This document shows positions 14,801 through 18,322 of a stretch of DNA of 18,322 nt, in pieces. Position 1 is the first letter of the stretch, and every line of letters starts with the position of its first letter. The notes under the pieces were generated by a model. It ran no database searches, had not been told where the DNA came from, and worked only from the letters and a program-made list of their open reading frames with translations. Source of the stretch: Prevotella sp. GTDB taxonomy: Bacteria; Bacteroidota; Bacteroidia; Bacteroidales; Bacteroidaceae. The stretch lies in the NCBI GenBank assembly GCA_017430675.1, contig JAFRMM010000077.1, positions 1 through 18,322 of the forward strand. The letters run 5' to 3'. The position numbers and the translations under genes were made by a program.

Positions 14801-16528
14801 CCCGATGATGCCAAGGCGCTCGCCGAGGTCTCCCCTGGTCAGGAAATCGTGGGTGTAGTTGTCAAGGTAGGCGGAGTTCTTCTCGCCGATTTTCCTCAGT
14901 GCGGCCTGTGCATCCTTCGACATCCTTAGCAGTTCGTCGTCGGTCATCTTCTCCAGGCCGTAGTTGAACTCCCGGAGCATGTTCTCGGTCCTCGAGCGCG
15001 CGACAGAACGCTTCAGCCCCGGCAACTGGTTTTTATAGTAGTCGGCGGCAAAGCCGGTCTTGCTTTTACCCAACCTTGTCCAAAAGTCCTGTCCTTCCCA
15101 TGCGTCGTCTGCCAGGGAGTTAAGTTCGTCCCGCTCGCTATTTGACAGTTGCTGGCCTTTCCGGGCGCGGTTGTACAGTTCCGTATATCGCTGGGCCCTC
15201 TGATAGTCCCCCTCCAGTTTCTGCTGCTTGTCGAGGCCGTCGAGCCGCGCGATCTCGCGCTTCAGGTTGATGATGTCGGTCAGGTGGCCCTTCTCGTCGA
15301 TGTACTTCTCGATGATGCTGGGGTATTTGTCCACCAGTTGCTGCATGGCCGTCCGGCGGTCGTCGGTACTGGCGGCCTCGGCGGTGGCCCTGCGCGTCAG
15401 TTCGTCAAGTTCCTTCTGATGGTCCCTGGCCTGTTGGTTTGCTTCCTCCACCGTCCGGTTCAGTTTCTTCTGGGCCGCCTCCGCGGCATTGTCGGCCTTG
15501 GCGAGATTGTAAATCGCCACACCGGCACCCGCGGCCGCCACGCCGATGAGCACGTAGGGGTTCACCAGGGCGGCTAGGTTGAACGTCTGCTGTGCGGCGG
15601 TCAGCAGCCCCATTTCCCTGCGGAACATCATCACCAGGCGGATGTTCTCGGCAAGGGCCATGGCCTTCTGCGCAGCAACGACCAGCATCAGGGCGGCCTT
15701 GTACGAGCCGTAGGCCACGACGATCTGTTCCAGGACATCCAGGACCTTCTCATAGTCCTTCACGAGTTCCGTAGCCTGGTTGATGGCGTTTACCATCTCG
15801 CCCTGGCTCTTCTCGCCGATATCGTTAAGCATGTCCTCCCAAGCGCCCTGCAGGTTGCTCATGGCACCCTTGATGCCCTTTGACTGCTTCTCCAGCATCC
15901 CGTAGAAGCGGCCGCCCTCGGCGGTGGCGGAGGCGAATGCCTCCTCCACCATCCTGACGGATATCCTGCCGTCGGCCATCTCCCTCTTCAGTGCGGCCAT
16001 GCTCTTACCGGTCTTCTCGGAGATCACGACCAGCGGGTTGAAGCCCGCGTTGATCATCTGGAGCAGGTCCTGTCCCATGAGCCTTCCCGTGGATGACATC
16101 TGCGCGAAGGCAAGCGTAAGCGAGTTGAACTTCTGGGCATCGCCCATGGAGATATCGCCGATCTGGCGGAGAATGGGCATCACCTTCTCGGCCTCTACAT
16201 TGAAGCCCAGGAGGGTCTGTGCGCCCTTGGCTACGGGCTGCATCATCATGGGGGTGTTGACGACCCATTCGCGGATGTCGCCGAAGAGTTTGCTGCCCTT
16301 CGCCTTCCCGGCTAGCGTCTCGAATGAGATCTGGAGGCTCTCCACCTCGCCGCGCACGTCCATGACCTTACGGGCGAACTCCGCGGCCTGGCGGGTACCG
16401 AAGGCGATACCCACGGCGGCACCGACATTCCTCAGCACGGAATCCAGCGACTCGGCCTTGCGCCGCGCGTCGTCAAGCCCCCTCCCAAGGTTGCCTTTCA
16501 TCAGGAATTCGATCTCTACAGGTTTCAT
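11867..16528 (-). CDS. Tail tape measure protein (about 1553 aa)
   Basis: The frame is open to TTG at 16534, but the first ATG (16528, MKPVEIEFLMKG) is the more likely start. The N-terminal third carries the tape-measure N-terminal domain typical of TIGR02675-type proteins, including NTPMMMQPVAKGAQTLLGF and GRLMGQDLLQMINAGFNPL. Hydrophobic segments lie near residues 325-345 (PYVLIGVAAAGAGVAIYNLA) and 1080-1155 (VWGMIVAAILELI and following helices), which could insert in the host membrane at DNA ejection. Long charged coiled coils occupy about 345-400 and 595-690 (EEERRWQEEIAKTRQTAADA). I see no peptidase or lysozyme motif. At the usual 0.15 nm per residue the tail would be roughly 230 nm. The gene sits directly after the chaperone frameshift product and before the Dit-like gene, as expected. 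Confidence 0.93.
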   Translation of the reverse strand: MKPVEIEFLMKGNLGRGLDDARRKAESLDSVLRNVGAAVGIAFGTRQAAEFARKVMDVRGEVESLQISFETLAGKAKGSKLFGDIREWVVNTPMMMQPVAKGAQTLLGFNVEAEKVMPILRQIGDISMGDAQKFNSLTLAFAQMSSTGRLMGQDLLQMINAGFNPLVVISEKTGKSMAALKREMADGRISVRMVEEAFASATAEGGRFYGMLEKQSKGIKGAMSNLQGAWEDMLNDIGEKSQGEMVNAINQATELVKDYEKVLDVLEQIVVAYGSYKAALMLVVAAQKAMALAENIRLVMMFRREMGLLTAAQQTFNLAALVNPYVLIGVAAAGAGVAIYNLAKADNAAEAAQKKLNRTVEEANQQARDHQKELDELTRRATAEAASTDDRRTAMQQLVDKYPSIIEKYIDEKGHLTDIINLKREIARLDGLDKQQKLEGDYQRAQRYTELYNRARKGQQLSNSERDELNSLADDAWEGQDFWTRLGKSKTGFAADYYKNQLPGLKRSVARSRTENMLREFNYGLEKMTDDELLRMSKDAQAALRKIGEKNSAYLDNYTHDFLTRGDLGERLGIIGNILEQRHPKKGDGGGSGSGKTDKLLKEQREQAARAIEEERRWQEEIAKTRQTAADAQRDAQIAAVQNDGERERAEQDEQHKRNLRQIADQADEMRKAVYEHNKTAWEAAHKDSPYELTDEGQAGWSDIQLSDEQKAIIDSRIKKENEEYLRTVIQRQKDEIKAMRDYLKEYGTLQERKYAIAKEYDDRIANETGWRRKSLEQEKKYALNSIDIEALRSNIDWTMMFDGLGDAFQKEIKETVDRIEAYMKTEAFRNLDATQKREYIDMRNSLYQKTGSSHGVFNFSIYGQIGREMAEFQSALRASKEAQNEHTRAVMALNMAEEDLKDAEDRLEKARGTEEQTVAQQNVNFRKAVLENAKRQVDRTGEEQKEAENNVVVAQGRLRKSVDESRKTLDNFGKALDQITSGTLKGFADGLVNLYNTIVGNGRMDGLAGLGRRVDQASEVIGKASDVTQAVDDALDAGAKASKAIGKGTAAVQKTATEATGAIAGTLETSGNVWGMIVAAILELIDTLGEDPGGVISEIIDKIFGVIEGIFEQLQSGEFIGGIVHSIIEGIGRIFGQIIENLEKDIASGNGIFQSHFLNQVDQMFGLGLFGKEETYEQAKERYEHLVDIWDTLIEKKREYLAESWGPEAEKASEEALRLLRVERTHNEELAKWLLGEGSSMGSHSYGYRMWQGSYSSKGEDNLGLTNTGILAKYAGDINWKDVNEAIRRGLMEEGLGNVAFDGMEDLLRMNADQLNWIKMSYAGLWNSMDDDFRQYLENTIQFSETETEILESLREQITGTSFDNVFDSFMSSLYDLADGAEDVFGKVGEDWQKMSNKMVLNNIVGEKYKSQLREWYDQWYEAYMGDKDIDRQEIGALRDSYNDLVRAAADEVKALRDQGIVTGIEDSQGQTANRGGFSALSQDQGTKLDGMFTAGLQHWSSMDDELGSCADRLGTALDHLRRIEENTDHCRKLDDIAEDIRQIRNQGLKIK

Positions 16529-16540
16529 CCGCAATACCGT

Positions 16541-16839
16541 TTATAGTGAAAGGTTGCTCTGGAAGAACTCCAGCACCTCGTCCCTTTCAACACCGTCCGC
16601 ACCCTCTTTCCTCTTCCTGCTGACATAGCGGGGTGCGTCCAATATCATCATCAGCAGTGTCTGGTAGTTGATTCCGTCCAATATGTACTCCTTGCTCCAG
16701 CCGGTGGCTTCGGCAATCTGCCATATCAGGCCGAAGGGGCTATGGGAACTCTCGTAGTTCCTTAACTCCCCTTGCTTTCCTGGCTCAGCCTCAGTCTCAG
16801 GGGATTCGTCATCTCGACTGATCTGATAATATTCGTAAA
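16541..16839 (-). CDS. Tail assembly chaperone extension (GT-type), expressed by frameshift
   Basis: A frame offset -1 from the upstream chaperone. Its convincing protein sequence begins in an acidic linker (SPETEAEPGKQGELRNYESS) and continues into a folded helical domain: GLIWQIAEATGWSKEYILDG, NYQTLLMMILDAPRYV, ending EFFQSNLSL. No credible start codon precedes this domain in frame; the only ATG (16966) opens onto residues that look like out-of-frame sequence. The simplest reading is a programmed -1 frameshift giving a G-GT pair as in lambda and most siphophages, where the T part recruits the tape measure. The stop lies just before the tape-measure start. Left-end coordinates are firm; the right limit is the earliest plausible slip site. 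Confidence 0.72.
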
Positions 16840-17244
16840 AGACTGGGTTCCCAGCAGCATGATGAACCGCGTCAGTGCCGCCATCAGGTACGGCGTGTCC
16901 ACCCAGTTCCTGAAGACCCAGGCCAGGGGTCTTCCCGCCAGCCTTGAGCGGAGTGTGGTGCAGCACACGGCCAGGGCGGCCATCCTGGAGATATCCCTGC
17001 CGTGGTCTGAGAGGAACCTCATCTCATCCTCCTTGGTGAACTTCCGCATCTGCTCCGCCGTCACGCCCATGCCGAGGTATATCCCGGCAATCCTGATCTG
17101 GGTGGAGAGCCGCGGCCGTCTCATCGTGAGGCGGATCACCCAGGGCTTCTTCCTGAAGGGGATCCTGATGGCCTTAAGAGGGACGGAGACCCCGGCGTCA
17201 AGCAGGGTCTCCGCCGTTTCCTGTTGCACAAGCCGTCCGTCCAT
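16762..17244 (-). CDS. Tail assembly chaperone, G-type (160 aa)
   Basis: Located between the tail tube and tape measure, the standard place for tail assembly chaperones. The product has an N-terminal beta region (VPLKAIRIPFRKKPWVIRL), then helices (GVTAEQMRKFTKEDEMRFL, DISRMAALAVCC, MAALTRFIMLLG) and a short polar C-terminal tail ending LSQESKGS. It starts 4 bases after the tail-tube stop. It lacks any signal peptide or catalytic motif. The reading frame overlaps the downstream extension by the length needed for a -1 frameshift product. The role is to coat the tape measure and hold it until the tube polymerises; the protein is not expected in the mature virion. Confidence 0.8.
   Translation of the reverse strand: MDGRLVQQETAETLLDAGVSVPLKAIRIPFRKKPWVIRLTMRRPRLSTQIRIAGIYLGMGVTAEQMRKFTKEDEMRFLSDHGRDISRMAALAVCCTTLRSRLAGRPLAWVFRNWVDTPYLMAALTRFIMLLGTQSFTNIIRSVEMTNPLRLRLSQESKGS
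16768..16774 (-). promoter_or_regulatory. Candidate -1 frameshift site (CAAGGGG) in the chaperone pair
   Basis: Three codons before the zero-frame stop the frame reads AAG GGG AGT TAA. Slipping one base back gives CAA GGG GAG TTA, with perfect re-pairing on GGG and weak re-pairing on AAG. A second possible site is TTT at 16839-16837 (TCT TTT ACG), which re-pairs as TTT after a -1 slip. Neither is an ideal X XXY YYZ heptamer, and I found no clear downstream stem by eye, so the exact site is uncertain. Confidence 0.35.
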
Positions 17245-17248
17245 ACGG

Positions 17249-17725
17249 TCAGCCCTCCGTCGTGAAGTCTATGCTGTAGGGCGATCCGCCGCCGTCCGGG
17301 GCGAGCACCTTCAGCGTCACCTGGACCTTCGAGACCTCCGTCAGCGTAAGGTTGCCGTTCAGGTTGGCCTGTACCGTCGCGTTGGGGATTCCGATGACTG
17401 CACCGCTCTGGGTGGTGATCTCGACGGGGCCCGTCACGCTGACCAGGTCCGACGGGGCGTTCCACTTCTTGTTGGAAGAGGTGAGCGTGCCGCCCATCAC
17501 GGCCTTGAGGTTGGTGGGATTGAGTTGGATCAGGTTGAACTGCGGCGCGATGGTGCCGTTCTTCTGCAGAAGCACCAGTACCGGGGCGGCAGGAACCTGC
17601 TCGGCCTCCACGTCAACGCTCTCGGGGGCTGTGCCGCCCCACTGGAAGGAACCCTTCTCAATGTAGCCGATGAGCACGTTGTTGATCTTCAGGGAGGCTA
17701 TGCCATAGATAAAATTCTCATTCAT
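17249..17725 (-). CDS. Major tail tube protein (158 aa)
   Basis: A beta-rich protein of typical tail-tube length. Features include a short N-terminal arm (MNENFIYGIASLKINNVLIG), GYIEKGSFQWGG, a long Gly/Pro-containing loop and a strand-rich core (NATVQANLNGNLTLTEVSKV, QVTLKVLAP), ending in an exposed Gly-rich tail. No enzyme motif is present. It overlaps the upstream spanin-like gene by 4 bases (ATGA) and is followed 4 bases later by the chaperone gene, so translation is probably coupled. Tail tube followed by frameshifted chaperones followed by tape measure is the standard siphophage order, and this context is the main support. It would form the stacked hexameric rings of the tail. Confidence 0.82.
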   Translation of the reverse strand: MNENFIYGIASLKINNVLIGYIEKGSFQWGGTAPESVDVEAEQVPAAPVLVLLQKNGTIAPQFNLIQLNPTNLKAVMGGTLTSSNKKWNAPSDLVSVTGPVEITTQSGAVIGIPNATVQANLNGNLTLTEVSKVQVTLKVLAPDGGGSPYSIDFTTEG

Positions 17726-18315
17726 TTCGACTGTTGTTTGTTGTTAATAATCATTATATACGCTAACACTATTAAGGCGAACAGGATGGTAAGGACCGGT
17801 ACCAGTTGCGTCCACGAACAGCCTCCTGCGGGCTGGCCGCGCGGCTGGGGAGCGGGGCTGGCGCCGGCACGGCCGGCGGTGCTGTCAGACAGCGTCACGT
17901 CCGTCCCGGCCCTTACGCGGATGTCAGGTGCGGGATTCCGCATGCCCGTCGCACGGATCCTCAGGCTGTCGCCCTTCCCCCTGCTGACCGACACGGCGGT
18001 GCTCCCCTCCTGGCAGTTGTACCCTGCCCCTTCCGGAAGCGACGCCAGCCACTCCAGCGGAACGCACAGTTCCGCGCTTTCCGGCGCGGGGGTGCCGAGG
18101 CCTGTCAGTTCCAGGCTTACGCCCGTCCCGACGTCCGTCGTCATCTGCCTCTTCAGTTCGGCGCGGGCTGCCGTCTTCGTCGAGCCGCAACTCACTGAGC
18201 ACAGGGCACTGGCTGTGATAGTCACACAGAGGAATAGCCTCAATAGCCCTTGTAAGCCGGTTGGTCGTGCGGCGCGTGCGCGCATTCTCTTCCTTGAGTT
18301 CATTGATCTGTTCAT
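17722..18315 (-). CDS. Spanin-like lipoprotein with C-terminal membrane helix (up to 197 aa)
   Basis: The product has a lipoprotein-type signal: basic n-region (RARAARP), hydrophobic stretch (LLRLFLCVTITASAL) and a lipobox-like CSVSCGS, with modified Cys near residue 43 when counted from 18315. It is looser than the Gram-negative consensus but is typical of Bacteroidota. A beta-rich domain follows (VSLELTGLG, CVPLEWLASLPEGAGY), then a Pro/Gly/Ala-rich linker and a C-terminal membrane helix (LVPVLTILFALIVLAYIMII) with a basic tail. A lipid anchor at one end and a membrane helix at the other is the layout of unimolecular spanins, which join outer and inner membranes at lysis. Starts at 18303 and 18285 are also possible; 18285 gives the best signal peptide. 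The tail-tube start overlaps its stop by 4 bases. Confidence 0.65.
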   Translation of the reverse strand: MNRSMNSRKRMRARAARPTGLQGLLRLFLCVTITASALCSVSCGSTKTAARAELKRQMTTDVGTGVSLELTGLGTPAPESAELCVPLEWLASLPEGAGYNCQEGSTAVSVSRGKGDSLRIRATGMRNPAPDIRVRAGTDVTLSDSTAGRAGASPAPQPRGQPAGGCSWTQLVPVLTILFALIVLAYIMIINNKQQSK

Positions 18316-18322
18316 TCAGTTC
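17924..18322 (-). CDS. Partial upstream frame with coiled coil, overlapping the spanin-like gene
   Basis: A minus-strand frame is open from the window edge to TGA at 17926-17924. The first visible 30 residues form a convincing heptad coiled coil (ELNEQINELKEENARTRRTT) followed by IEAIPLCDYHSQCPVL with two Cys. Beyond about 18150 it becomes Arg/Gly/Asp-rich and may be only compositional read-through of the high-GC overlapping gene. It resembles the periplasmic part of an inner-membrane spanin (Rz) with the lipoprotein gene nested in another frame, like lambda Rz/Rz1. The N-terminal membrane segment that would prove this lies outside the window. Confidence 0.5.
   Translation of the reverse strand, partial: ELNEQINELKEENARTRRTTNRLTRAIEAIPLCDYHSQCPVLSELRLDEDGSPRRTEEADDDGRRDGRKPGTDRPRHPRAGKRGTVRSAGVAGVASGRGRVQLPGGEHRRVGQQGEGRQPEDPCDGHAESRT

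Overview
The window reads as the late end of a temperate, siphovirus-like phage or prophage of a Bacteroidales host. The tail genes follow the usual order of a long non-contractile tail: tail tube, a frameshifted pair of assembly chaperones, tape measure, distal tail protein, hub/fibre. No sheath gene is present. The host call rests on two copies of the Bacteroidota -7 promoter box (TACCTTTG), AT-rich start regions instead of strong Shine-Dalgarno sites, and small proteins of types I recall from gut Bacteroidales phages. I could not run a search, so the family names come from motifs and memory. All recognisable protein genes lie on the minus strand and are read right to left.

Right end (about 18322-17722): a lysis-type cassette. 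A partial reading frame with a coiled-coil stretch enters from outside the window. A lipoprotein with a C-terminal membrane helix (spanin-like) overlaps it in another frame. From 17725 to 2253 the virion genes are tightly packed, with gaps of a few bases or 4-base overlaps: tail tube, chaperone and its frameshift extension, a 1.55-thousand-residue tape measure, a Dit-like protein, a 2229-residue hub-fibre fusion ending in a self-cleaving S74 chaperone, then four accessory or unknown proteins (113, 411, 105 and 158 aa). The late operon stops at a strong leftward intrinsic terminator (2165-2113).

The 190-base interval between the late operon and the left-hand module is the most unusual part. 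It has a rightward promoter, a long inverted-repeat structure and a rightward terminator, which together predict a roughly 155-nt non-coding RNA. This is the only rightward transcript I can support. The RNA has a 14-bp closing stem, an inner hairpin that doubles as the leftward terminator on the other strand, and a loop complementary to the first arm of its own terminator.

Left end (2067-16): a small helix-turn-helix protein, then a separate Bacteroidota promoter driving a compact three-gene operon. The operon encodes a previously uncalled 41-aa protein, an ABC-type ATPase fused to a GNAT acetyltransferase (COG2401-like), and an atypical formyltransferase-fold protein. The genes overlap by 4 and 26 bases, which implies translational coupling. 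Placing a GNAT-containing modification module after the tail genes recalls the mom locus of phage Mu. My inference is that this is a DNA- or nucleotide-modification (anti-restriction) cassette, but nothing in the sequence proves the substrate.
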